Below are positions 23,990-36,900 of a stretch of 64,000 nt of DNA, piece by piece. The notes under the pieces are model-generated. The model was not told the DNA's origin. It worked only from the letters and a program-made list of their open reading frames with translations, and did no database searches. The stretch is taken from NCBI RefSeq assembly GCF_000208865.1, contig NC_018396.1, positions 3,963,101-4,027,100 on the forward strand, in the 5' to 3' direction. Position 1 is the first letter of the stretch; the number at the start of each line of letters is the position of its first letter. This DNA comes from Neospora caninum Liverpool (taxonomy: Eukaryota; Apicomplexa; Conoidasida; Eucoccidiorida; Sarcocystidae). Position numbers and translations under genes: made by a program.

Positions 23990-26900
23990 ATGCCCATGGG
24001 GACCATGAATGCTGATGGACCCTTACAGAAGGGAGTTGTTCCCAAACAACCGGATCGTGTTGGCGCGCTTCTCCTCAGTGAGGTCATGTTGTGGCAGCCA
24101 GCAGCGTATCTGACAGCTCTGGTTCCAGCGGGCGCGTGAAACTAAAATGTTCCAGCAAGCAAATGCTATAGTTGGTCAGATACCGCTACAACTGCCCTTG
24201 AATGGAAAAATTCTAACCTCTTCTTCCGAATAGATTTCATGGAAAATCTAAAATTCGCATGTTTGATTGACATTTAGCCGCTAATATACAATCATCCAAG
24301 ATATATTTATCTATCGCAGGTTCGGTCTAATGTGCCGTTATACTATATAGATCACATGGCTTCTGGTATCTGAATACGCGTTCAGCCTCTCTCGTCTCCC
24401 CCTGGCCTCATGACACCTCGCTCACAGTAGAAGATATGTTGGAATCAGCGGATCGATGTAGTGCCAGTTGTTCCCTCCAAGAGGTATCCCTTCTTGTGCG
24501 GGTTACTAGACCGGGATGCGCAGCAGTGACCCTTTTTGTCGTTGGCATGAAATGCTCCATGAGTCGTTATTCACGTATCTTCCTTATTTCTGGACTCAGT
24601 GCCAAAGATACAATATACAAAAAGTCCGTCTTGACTCGTTACGTATGTTAGTTACCCCTCTGTAACGGTTCCAAACCAAGTAAAATTTAGTTTATCTGCC
24701 GGGTAGTGGTGGTGGTGGTTGCGAGCGGTGCCTTTACTCAGATACGTTGCGCAGTAACGCTGCACGTATCAGTTAATTGCAGTCCGTACTCCCATTCAAT
24801 GCTGGCTCATTATCGCGGTATTTGTTCTGTGAAAAAGCGGAGAAGGCCTGGCTGCTGAACAACTGACAGTACATCTGCCCGATTCAGCGCGTGGCAAACC
24901 GTCACACTTCCAGCACGGTCGCCTGGCCCCGGGGAAGGCATTGCTCGACTCAGTTTCTGTTAGGTTGTAGCCAGATACGATAAAGCATTTGCTGTTCCGT
25001 TCAGTCAAAACGCTACTAGACTTCTCTTACTTTTCTTCCAATGTCGACTTCCCACTACCACAGAAAAGCAGCCTTCCGACTGGACATTTGTGCAGCACGA
25101 TGGCGCTTGTCGCACAATGTACTGAACATGCATATCATGTGCATAACTACGGTGCAGCCTCCTCGTCAGCATTCAAATGCACCGCAGTGACGGCATACTA
25201 GCAAGTGTTCCGCGATGTCGCTCCCGCAGGAGTTTTGAATTCCCTGTGTTCTTTCGCCACGTCCCCTTGCCTGTGCCCGCGTGACAGTACCGCCTCTGTA
25301 TTGTATCGCTCGAGGACGCGTGTCCTTCAAGGGAGCAGCGCACTGCTGCTCCCTGGATCGAGAGGAAATACGAGAGCCAACGTGAAGCCAGACGAGCGAC
25401 GAACGCTATCACTGTCGTCCAAGACATCAATGCACCAGATAACGACACGGCGAGGTACGTGGAGTCACCTTGACCGAATCCGATGAACGCCGATGAGCCA
25501 GTGATTGCACGTCCATAGGGCTCATCGGAAATTAAAGAGTTTCTAGAAAAGTTCGAAAGAGCTACGAGTCCTGGTGCAGCCAAAAGGGCATGCACAACTC
25601 GTCCACGAACAAACTATTCTGCCGCCGGCTTGTCATGGTACTGCTAACTCCTCGCCAATCAGAAGGACAGCCACTAGCCTCTCAACAACTGGTATTCCAT
25701 TATGACAACAAATGGTGGGGGATCTACCATCACCCGAATCAGTCACTTGTAACAGGGAACGCAGACATGCTACCACTTCCGATTCCAAAGACGGAACAGT
25801 AGAAGACAGCAGCGATATTCACTCCGGCGCAATGCGGTATCGCGGCCGTTTCCAGTGTAACTCAGGAAATCAAAGGAAAGTTGTGCCACAAAGACATTCC
25901 GAATTAGCGTGCCAAACCACCAGAGTTAGCTTTGTCCGCTAGAGTACCCAAATTGTCAAGATTCGCCGAATGCGGTGGTGAACGTAGTACAGCATCTGTG
26001 CTAGATAGTGCGCCTCCAGTTGTCGAAGGCTCTATGCCCATGGTAGATTATTTACCGACATTCTAAAGTTTGTGAGCTGTCCGGTACTCGATAAACAGAA
26101 GTTGCGATCATTTTGTACACGGATCACTCGGGTGTTCGGATGCCGTGTGCTACCTCGATGCACAAGAGTAAGCGTGTGACAATTTGTTTCCGAGCATCGT
26201 CCACAGACGCGCGTCGACCTAGATTTCGTGACAAAGTGATTTATAATCAGCTCGGGGAAGCATACCGAGTCAACTGAAATGTAAAATCTCGGCGACGTTT
26301 TCCTTGGAGTGATGCCGCGGCTACCTCTGCACTGTTAAGGCAGGAAGACCAGTTTCACTGGACTGAACAGTGCTGGCACTTTTTTGCCACATGTGTTCAT
26401 TCCTAGGCAGTGCATCTGAGATTGATCGTTACAACATTCGCTCGCCACGTACCACATGTCCATGCAGCGTACTGGTGCAGAGAGCGATACACCAAAAGGT
26501 AGCGTGAGAATTAGACACCGGGGAGATAGACATGGGCTCACGTTGGTTGCGAGCAGAAATGCGGGACGGTGCACACGCCTAATGGTTGCCGGTCAGATTG
26601 AACTCCTTCTAGCTAGGTTTTTGAAGACGATGCCACCAAAGGGGAACCATCGCAATCCTGTGAGTAGTTGGCGATGCTGAGGCGCGTCGCACCAATTCAA
26701 AGTACACGTCAGACACCTAAATTTCACGCCGGGATAGGGTAAGCATACTTATCCGCATACCGATAGGTCACACAACTGAAAGTTGCCTGTAGCCAATTTG
26801 TCTGCCGGTTCCCTTAAAATTGTATCTATATTTCTGTAGTTATGCTGACGGTAGGGAATGGCACACGATACGCAGTCCCCCAACACGACCATCCACAAGA

Positions 26901-27045
26901 GGGAATGCCCCAACAAACTTTTCATACACCTCTGCCACAACTAGCTGGCTGGTCACTCATCGAATTCGCCGGAAAGCATTGGAGTCCTTTAAACCTAATG
27001 CAGACAGCAGTTCATCCAGGTGAAAGGGGTACCCCCAAACCATAG

Positions 27046-27588
27046 TTGGTCGGTTTGCCTTTCTTGCTTCTGCGCTGCACCGCCATGAACACCAATCAGA
27101 TTCAGTTCCAAACCTCTTACGGACACTGGATTTTGGGAGGCATTGTGATGTACCCATCGATTCGCTTGGAGTCAAGGACTATCGTTTCTGTGGCGAGTGC
27201 CCGGACGCTGCAGGATCCTGCCTACTTGCTGGTGGTTCTTGGGTGGTCTCCGCTTAGCGGGATTCCATGCAGCTGCATGTGGAGTGGAAACTTTTACCTT
27301 CGAGATATGGAGTGTAGCAGCAAGGTAGTTTTGAGTGCTACCTATTGGAATGTCATTCAGGCAGGAAAGGTTTTCCGTCGGCGTACGTCAAGTTTTCGTA
27401 AGGCAGCTACCGGCCATGTGTTAGCGTGCGAGGAACACCAGGCTGCGCACGAAGTCGCACCACGTCATTCTTCTGCTGATTCTCCCCGCCGCCTGGCTCC
27501 ACATGCGTTGCAGGCTGAAACTATCGAGTTTCTTCCGAGCAACTGGCGAGACCGGCGGCGACAAAGGGTTCGTCACATCTGGGGTTGA
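27046..27588 (+). CDS. Isolated 180-codon ORF, coding status doubtful
   Basis: This is an open frame of 180 codons in the lowest-GC part of the interval. An independent 67-codon ATG frame (26842-27045) ends immediately before it. The predicted protein begins with a hydrophobic LPFLLLRC segment and ends basic. I recognise no family. Two adjacent open frames in different phases could be exons or a frameshifted relic, or chance. Confidence 0.15.
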   Translation: MVGLPFLLLRCTAMNTNQIQFQTSYGHWILGGIVMYPSIRLESRTIVSVASARTLQDPAYLLVVLGWSPLSGIPCSCMWSGNFYLRDMECSSKVVLSATYWNVIQAGKVFRRRTSSFRKAATGHVLACEEHQAAHEVAPRHSSADSPRRLAPHALQAETIEFLPSNWRDRRRQRVRHIWG

Positions 27589-30500
27589 AAAAATTGGGTG
27601 TGCACTGGATGCTGGGTGGATACTGTTAGCGATTCCATTTGCGTACGGAAAATGAACGAAAAGGGTGGGACATTCGTGCCTTGTGAAGTAGCAACTGCAC
27701 CCGAAAGCTATCGCTGAGCAACATACCCTCGTAGTACCGCTAACAGCGTTCCAGTACGATGACGTGCCAGATAAGGACACCCATTAGTTTCTGCAGTCTG
27801 TCCGGCCAGTGGCATACCCCTCTTTCAAATCACTCAGGGCAGCCGACATCGCGCCCCCGCTACCAACTAAGTGGAGGGCTGTCAGTTTCAAAGGTACTAG
27901 CTTGGATACAACTGAATCTCAAGTACTTTGATGGCGAAGACAGCATGAATTATGAGATGATGGCCAAGTGAAAAGAACGTGGCCGGCTGCCATGGGACGC
28001 TGTCTCTTGTTAGCAATGTTGTGAGGGGACCCAGCATCGAGTCATTTGTCCGTGTCGATTGTCGAGTATACAAAACAGCCGGTTTGGATACGAAAAAGTG
28101 CCGACTCCGCTTACGGGAATTCTACTGGACGATTCACTGGTTCCGCGTGATTCTTGCTTCCGGTGCTCGCCGCAACGTAACTTTCCCACCTATGTTAAGG
28201 CACGCTTTCTGCAGTCTGCTGACTGAAACTCCTGATTTCCACGGACAGTTCGCTCATTGTTGAGTTTACGCGCTGTACGTGGGATGAATTACCTGAGTCC
28301 GCGAGAAAGCACAGACAAGACACCCACCGCAGGGCCGCAGCAACGTTGCGGTTACGGATGAATGGAGCTGGAGAGGAGTCATCAATGTGACATATCCCAG
28401 GCGTTAACGAACCCCTTCTGACCGGAAGAGCGGGGATGAAGAACGATAGAACCGCGGGACGCGGCTGAGTAGGAGGAATTCTGCATCACTCGTTGATACT
28501 GAGTATAGCACGAAGATATCACAGATCTGCCTACACCAACTGTAGCACGGTGGAGAGAGGTGGTGGGAGGCTGCAACTTGCGCTGCAAGTGGTACTAGGA
28601 GCAGATCATTGCTGTATTTTGTGGGCTGGCGGAGACCTCAAAGAGCAGGACTTTGGCCCACCGCCTTTGAACATCGCTCTGAAAAAGGCCGTTTTTTCGA
28701 ACCACTGAACAGTTCCACCAGTGGCGCACGAAAGGAGAACAGACACGGATTCGACGAGTTTGACACTGGTAGAATTTCGTTATTTGCATCCTTTCTCAAG
28801 GCCATCTGGCCTTCTGATGCTGCAGCGGTCTCCGATTCCTACTACAGGCACGTGTGATGTCTGCACTCCCATGGCTCAGACTTCCGCAGAAAGCGCCACA
28901 GACGCGCGGCCAACCGAGTGTTGTACACTAGGGGTGAACCGTGTGATCGAACCAGTCTCTTCCGTTGACATTTAGTTGTTGTGGTTGGTGGGTTCGATGG
29001 AACAACTACGACGTAAATTAGGACTTCCAGAGGAATGAACCTAGCCCCAAGAGGGGGTGCCATCGATTGCGTGCGTACTGCAACCGGCGTCTCCATCGCA
29101 ACAGCCCAGAGCTCAGATAGGGTGGACTGTGAGAGCTCAACTATAGTTGAAGAGCACACCTGCTCAGGGCAATTGAGATTTCCGCAGGAACCATCGCAAC
29201 AGAACTTCATTGACACAGGACATTCGCGGCGGCGTCCATTCCGTCCAGCCCAAGAGGAGCTTGCACGATAGCGCACGACAACGCCAACGGAGGTATGCGG
29301 CGGCGCGCCTCGACGTTTGCTTCTCTGATTCTGGTTGACACCTAAGAGTGACCACTTGGACGCAGACTAAACTCGACACGGCCGAAATCACATCGAAAAC
29401 TGGAATTTAACACCTTGAAACGCATCAATCAACAGAGTTGAGTTTACGGTTATAAAGCATTATGGAATATATGAAATAGTCGACGGCAGTCCTCCTCTCC
29501 GAGGAACCCACAAAGAGACTCGACTCAAAGCAGCGAAAACGTGTCCAGCCCAATGTACGGGTAGGCATTAGCGCCGGGCAAGAGTCATTCGCTCGTTCCC
29601 GATGAATCGAGCAGTATGTGTTTGTTGTTGGCACACCCCAGATGTGTGTGGCCCACTGCAACCACACACTGTAGCAGATCCAGCTGGTCGGATACCTTTT
29701 CGTGCAAGCACTTGAGTGAACATTTTCGGACTCGCTATGATACGCGTCCTTAGTGTGGAGCCAGAAACCAAGCTCATTGCCACGAACCACTGTATTCGGA
29801 CACCGTGAGTTTTTTCTGCAGTCGATTCGAGGCCATTTCTTGAAGGGCGCAACGCACTAACCATTCGTGAATGCTTCCAACCCACGATTTCCCGTTGAAT
29901 TCTACACAACTTTCCCTGGTGTCTGGCGACAAGCTGCCCATTGAGAGAAAGGCTTCCTGTTGATCCAGCCTTTTACGCCCGGTCCTGAAGCCTTCGCTTC
30001 TGACTAGGTGCTGGGCGACAGCCTCCCCTGCACATTGCCCTCACTGCGCAAACATACCGATTTACTGTGGCTGACACACGTGCAACGCGAAAGCCTTCTG
30101 TCCCGTTTCCTCCCCTGGCGCTACGCACGAGTAGCAAAATAGTGCATTTCGGTGCGGCCTTCATGCCGACGAAGATGCAGCCGCAGGCTCACCACGATCG
30201 AATGGTTCCGCCACGGCACTCGTGTTCTTTCACGGACCGAAGAGAATACATGACTGATGCTCTTCCTCCCTTCTACAGGCACCATGCCAGTTGCCTCTGT
30301 TGGAGAGACCGTAGAAACCACGAATTTACTATAGCCGTGACAGACTGTTTGTAGTATCAGAATGAGTGTGGCTCATGTTCAAGGTTACAAAACATATGTC
30401 CACAACTTGATACAGAAACGCTTCGTGTTTCGGAAGAATGCTGAGAACGGAACGCGAACTTCACAGACTGTTACAACGCTCGTAATGAGTCCGCCGCACT

Positions 30501-30964
30501 ACGACCCCCCAACCTTCCCGTGAGTGCAAATGTGTCTAGAGCTCGCTGACAACCGACAATTCCGTTAGGTCGCGCTTGCCGTCTTCCGCCAGAAGCGACT
30601 TCAACTCATTCAACAATAGACAGTTCCACGAGGACTTAATGGCAGCCTCTTCCATTTCGCTTCCTTCTCAATTTTTCTATTAGTTCTTCGGAGCCGTCGA
30701 CACCTTTGCCACTGCATCAGACAGTCAAACAGAAAAAATCGTTTAGGGGGTTCAGAGAAAATGAGCAACGATCCTGTCCGCACGCTCACGTGCTTCAGGG
30801 CTTGATTCAGTTTTATTCTATGATAATTCCACAAGAGGAGTGGGACGAAACAGAACTACAGGACCTGTGTAACACTTGGCATGCTTGAGCGCCGCACCTA
30901 CAATTTCTGCGCCGCAGAAAAAGAGAGAAAGTCTAAAAGCGGATGGCCAGTGGTACGAAAACAA

Positions 30965-33900
30965 TCAGCTGGTACCTGGTGGAGGGGGTTGCCTAGGCAT
31001 GAGCTTTCTGCGTTGCGGTACGCCAGGAGAGGCTTTCTTCACGCCTCCGGTCACTTGCTTTGCCGCTGGTGCTGTCGCTGTTTTTGCCGCTCGTGCTGCT
31101 TGCTTTGGTCCACCTTTTCCCTTCCCTGCAGGTGGGGGACCGGCTTTATGTGCCTCCCCTTCCTTCCTTCCTTCTGCCAGTGTCTTCCTTCCGTTCCCAT
31201 TTTTCGTTTCAGACCCAGCGCTCCCCTGCTTCTTATCTGCCGGAAGATCGCCGCTGTCCTTCGTCTCGGAACCAGTCTTGGAGGCAGGAGTCGAACCCGG
31301 AGGGTTTGCCTTTTTCTCGTTCGCTTCAGAAGCCTTCTGCAGTGGACCACCTTTCCCCCCTTCGGGGCTCTTGCCTGAGACAGGAAGACAGACGAAACAG
31401 ATGCCGCCATAGCCTCGGAGTTTAGCTCAACCGGAGTTGTCGGCTCCACACGCGAGAATGGCCCTCAGAGGCGATCACAAAAGGATGGGCTACTCTTGTT
31501 ATTTCTTTCCTCCTCTGGTTTCACCTTCCTTCTCCAGGGGATTCTACAACAAAATAGTCCGCATCGTCGGGATCCAACAGGCCGGCAGCCTCTACCTCTT
31601 CAAGGCGAGCTCTGGCGTTCTCGGGAGGTTGCAACCTTGGCTGATTCTGCCCCCTTTGGTCTTTCCCCCGTGGCATGGCAGCTGCCGGCGTTTTCGCGTT
31701 CGACCAAACACATGGCACCCTCTGTGCTTCATCTGTCGGAGAGACCCCGCTGAACAGTCCCTTACCATTCTCTTTCTTCGCTACAGCACCGTTCCCAGAT
31801 CTGGCAAAACAGAAAGGGGAATGGACATGAAGAGCGGGCGGAGGATGAAGAAAAAACACAAGACTTTTCGCTTCGTGTTTGGTCTTCACCCGAAGGCTTC
31901 GCGCGAGGGCAGGGGGGCTTCCCTCACTGCGGTCTGCCGCCTGTCTGTGTGTGTACGTGGAAAACGAAGCAAAGAAAACGCTGTTTCACAAAAAGAAGAG
32001 AAGCGGGGGCATGGCGCCCTTTCTCTTGAAAAAAGGATGCCTGAGGTCTCCTCGTGTCCCTTGTGCTTCGGCAGATCGTATCCGTGGTTAGGGCGAAACG
32101 TACTAGACTGTGTGTGGCCAAAAGAACTAAACTGACGACAAAAATGCACAGCCTTGCCGTGAAAAATAGAACACACTTCCCCCAAAGACTCTTTTTCGGG
32201 GGACATGCGTTCCACCCTTACGCTTTCGAGCCGCCCTTCTCCGTTCCCATACTGAAGCGCATGGCTCCGGCTGCACAGAAGCAGGATGCAGAGACAGAGA
32301 CAAACGCTCAGAAATCTGCGTCTTTTAGGAGTCGCACAGCAAAGCATGCAACTATTTAAGGACAGGCAAATCCCACAGAGAGATCTATGGAACACACGCA
32401 GATGTAACCACACGCTTACGAAGGCAAGTGCATGTGTGTGCATGTCTCTGCATCAATGAGTCGACACACAGTGAACAGACATCTGCGTATGTCTCCATTT
32501 AAGCCTGCACGCAGTCGGTGGTGCACCTTTGGAGACGCTGCAGCTCCAACCAGCGAGCTCGAAATCCTGGGAAATGTTTTTTTCCACTTCGGAAAAACAC
32601 ACTAGGGCACCTTGGCATCTGACCGGGACGGCCATACCGATAAAAGTGAGGGGGGATATTGGCTAGAAACGCGGCATCGTCTCAGGTAAGACCTTACCTT
32701 TGACAGGCTTCTGCGACTCCTTATCCACAGTGTCTAGTTGAAGTGTTGACTCCTCGCGCAGCTGACACAGAAAAAGGCGAAGAAAGGCCAAATGGGAACA
32801 TTGGGAAGAGAACCGCAGCGACGTAGGTGGAACAGAGGCAGCAGCCAGGAAGCACGTGGACGAGGAAACGCCCACAGAAACACAAACGGCGAGTGAAGGA
32901 AAGCAGGCGAGAAGGGGAGCACGAGAGCACGAAGGAGCGCGGAGACGAAAAGCAGGTGCATAACACACGAAACGGACCAACGGCAGAAGACTGTGGAGAA
33001 AAGAATATGAGGAAATCCCTAACATTCGGAGGGACCAGAAAGCCGCGACACGCGCATCCCTGCCCCGAGAGTCGTTCCGTCCACCGGGGTTCTTTCTGGT
33101 GCCTTGGAGGCGTCTGACTTGGTGAGAGAGGGATCGCGTGGACGGGGGACGCCTTGGTACAAGGAGGCGCTCGAAATCCAGCGTTTCCTTCCTTACTTTA
33201 TCGATGGCTACTGGTTTGCTCGCTGCAAAGACTGTGGGGCCTTCTGCAGTCAGCTCGATCGCCGTCACGACAACTGGCTTCGCGAGATCGAGGTTTTCGA
33301 GGGTTAGCTACACACACAGACAAACCCGCAAAAGTGAGAATACAGCAAAGCACAGCACGGGGTGGAACGCGAAAGATCAAGATGCCAACGAAACGACGAC
33401 TTTCGCCCCGGGAAAAGAGAAGAGCACACGCGGCGTCTGCTCACAGGAAGCGTAGAGGCGGTCAAGTGGGCACGAAGAGGGACACAGAGCGGAACGAGGC
33501 GGTGACGAAACGGCAACGAGGCCTGGGATCTTCGAGGGAGAAAAAGCCGGGAAGTACGGACAATCCAGCAGAGGAATCCCCCGCAGGAACGGAGAGAGAG
33601 GCAAGCGAGCAGGAGATAAGGCCACTCTAGCGAGAGCCGCACAAACAAGATGAAGAGGAAGGAAACAGTTTTTCGACAGAGCAGCCCAGCTTGCTTCTCC
33701 AGAGCGAGAAGAGGGTCAAGGCGGGAGAGAGACGGCGGTAAAAGTACTACCGAAAAGCAAAGAGTTCGACAAAACAGTGACACTAACCTGTTCCTCTATG
33801 TTGGCGAGCTGGAGGGACTTGGGGTCGGGCTCCAGTCGCGTGGGATGCTCCTCCGTGATGATGCCTTTCTTGGCTTTCATCTGCAGCGTAGAAAGGCGAG

Positions 33901-36900
33901 AGACTCAATGTGAGGAGAAAAGGTGAAAGGAAAGCAAGAAGCAAAGATAACCATCGAGCACACGGGGAACCCGTCTCATCCTCAGAGATGTGGAAGATTG
34001 GCGGAAGCTCGCGCAAGTGTGTATGATTCAAAATATGGGTAGGCACCTAGATGTGCATGCACTTTCATATGCGTGTTTGCCTATCTCACCAACTCCAGAG
34101 CTTGTGCTTCCTCATTGTGGATGACGATGACGAATTTGCGGTCTGCCTGCTGTTTTCCGTCGAGGGGAATCAACCCCCTGACAAGAATCGACACACACGC
34201 ACAAACACAGGCGCAGCACTTCCCGCTTCCTGCCACGTTTTTTCTGGTCGCAAGAGTCGCGTCTTCTGTCGTTCCGCCTTCCCTCGGCACTGCGAGAGCC
34301 GAACCGGCAGAACAGTTGAAAAGATTGACGGGATAGGCAAGGTGGGGATGCGACAAAACGAACAGTCCCCTGAGATCGCAGTCCCGGGTTGCTGGAGAAA
34401 GGAAGCGAAAAAAGACATTCGGCGGACCAGAGAGAAGACGTGTTGGATCAGAAGTTGCATGTTCAGGATGAGCTCCTCGAGGTAGGCATGGACTTGTGGA
34501 CCCGAAAAGACACAGCGAAGGCCCGAGATCAAGGATCCTCGCAGAGGGCTTGTGCCGAGACCACGACAGGAATTGGGCGAACTGAGTGCCAAGAAAGGTG
34601 ACGCGAGAAAAGGGAATCTCTCGTGCGCGCTGAAAGGCTGCACCACTCACTCGAGACACGCGATGTGCATCGTTGGAGCCGCCTGCTTCTGAGCGTCACC
34701 TACGGAGGGGTAAAACCAGGCACCGAAAAGGAGCGAGAAACCCGCGCTAAAAATTTCTGTCGCCGAGGGCAGTCGCCCAGGAAGACGCTTGCAACGCGAG
34801 CGGGCGACCCTCACGTGCGCAACGGCGAAGAAGCGAGAAGGAAAAGGTAGCGATGCAAGAGAAAAAAAAGAACAAAAAACCGCGAGAACACGAAGAGAAA
34901 CTTCCATCTACACGTATGGTGGCGCGGAGAAGTAGGCAGAGAACGGGAGAAGACAGCCACAAGGTGGAGCTACAAGATCCTGAAACAAGAGGTGACAAAG
35001 AGAAGTGGGCACGCGGAATTGGGTCAGAGCATGCCTCTTGTTTGGGGGCCGAGTCGCACCTACCGGAAGCCTGCAGGCAGACAAACACACCAGACGCCGA
35101 TATCGAAGGTGAAAGCAAGGGAAGCAACGAAAGGGGAACGATCCAGGGACAACCCGACACTTGCTTGAAGAAGGAACGCATCACGGAGAGAAAAGCACAT
35201 ATCATCCCTGCGGGTGGCAAAAACAAAGCACTGAGAAAAAACAGAGGCTGAAGGGGGAGAAATTGGAAAACGACAGGCGAGTCTCCACCGAGAAAACAGA
35301 GGTTTCTAAAACCAACACCCGCAGGGTTTGCTCCCCTTCTCGCTTTTTTGTCCTTGCTTCTTCCTCTTTCTTCCCCGTTTCCCTTTGTGCTCACCTTCGC
35401 CGTCTCAGGTCCCGCCGAAGCGCTTTGCTTGGACGTGGTGTGTGCTTTGCTGGGTTCCTGGTTCCCCTCTTCCTTCTTCGCGGGAGAGGCCTTGCCGTCG
35501 GATTCCGTTTTCTTCGGTGGCGCTTTTGCCGTCCCTTCGTTCTTTCCTTCTGCGTCCACTTTCTTCGGCGCAGGCTCGCCTTCTTCCTTGGCGCGAACTG
35601 CCTGTTTGCCCGAAACAGGTGCTTGGGAAGGACTCTTTTCTGCCGCGGCGCCCGTGGCGCCGGCTGTCCCCGGCGGTGACTTGCCGCCTTCTTTCGCCTT
35701 CCCTTCTTCTTTCTTCTCTCCCGCGCCCGCATTCTTCGCTTCCGGACCAGATGGAGACACCTCACTCTTCTTTCCATCTTCGGAAGGACCTCGCTTCGCC
35801 ACGGAGGACGCAACCTCTTTCTTCCGTGGACAAGCTTCTTCTTTCTTTGGCGATGCTTCTTTCTTTGGAGACGCATCTTCTTTCGTTGGCGATGCCTCTT
35901 TCTTTGGAGACGCTTCTTCTTTTTTTGGCGATGCCTGTTTCTTTGGAGACGCTTCTTCCTTTGGGGGTTGGAAGCTGGAATTTGATTTAGGCGCCTCTGG
36001 TTTCTTTTGTTCAGCCTGCGGCGCACTCTTCCCCACAGCGACGGTGGAGAGCTGTGGCGAGGCCTCGGCCGCCGGCTTCGGCGCGCTGTCAGCTTGTGCC
36101 GGCCGGACAGTTTTCGTGGCGCTATCCGTCTTTTTTGTACTCCCTTCTTCTGACCGTCTTCGATGACTTTCGGCAGCATCGCCGAGGCCTGATGGGAACA
36201 GAGGAGAGAGGAAGGAAAGAATGCTGAATGAGGGGAAGCGAGAGAGAGGGAATGCAGAAGACTGCGGAAAAGCCTGCAGCGATGCGCTCGTGTTACATGG
36301 CGGCGCGGTGACATTCTCCGTTGCCTCTTCCTCGAGACAAAACCCCGGCGAGAACCCTTTCTCTCGCTTTCGTCTACACAAGTCCTCCGCCCTGACTCGC
36401 CTTTGTCCCCCTAGAATGTACTAACTTGATGTCACCGGATGGTAGCTGTTTGCGGCTACAGGCTGGTACATGCCTATCATCGCTCCTAAGAATTATAAAT
36501 GTAGGGTTAGCGGGACAGTGCAAAAAGGCCATTTTGTCTCAGTGTGCAGCTCGCTTTCTACGTGTGTTTCTATACTTGGGTCTAAAAACAGACAGACGAG
36601 TTGCACGAGGTCGTTCATGTCGAGGGCGGATGCAGGATGTGGATGCGTTGCAAAAACATAGCTGCCCTTACATAAATGGTCAGCGGAAGAGAAAAGAAGA
36701 GGACAAGCGACAACGCTGTGAAGAATCCCCCAGAAAGTGCTAGAGCGGTGAGAGCTCCGACCCCAGAAATCCCCCCTGATCGAGGAGAACCACCGTAAGA
36801 CGTGAGACGGACGCCTATGCATCGTTTCGCGCGGCTTCCCAGTTTTCTGCGCCGCGTCGGCCCTTGTATTTGCGCGTCCTGCACGCATTTGCCGTCCACA

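Larger units (their letters stand above)
19381..30964. other. Gene-poor, lower-GC interval between genes A and B
   Basis: This 11.6-kb stretch separates the 5' end of gene A from the 3' end of gene B. By eye GC falls from about 20 kb onward and is lowest near 24.2-24.4 kb. I found no frame with coccidian codon bias or phase-matched exons. It holds the gene A promoter at its left end and presumably the gene B 3' UTR at its right end. A GTGGTGGTGG run occurs at about 24705-24718 and a long G run at 22050-22058. Three isolated plus-strand ORFs are listed separately. Confidence 0.6.

Noticed and set aside
31278..31300. tRNA B-box-like GGGTTCGACTCC on the minus strand
   Set aside because: No A box or cloverleaf around it, and it lies inside the coding final exon of gene B.
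33198..34146. CAGCAG acceptor at 34146 as the start of gene B exon 14
   Set aside because: It would leave a 56-base intron or an unmatched phase; the CTTGTCAG acceptor at 34177 gives a longer, better-matched exon.
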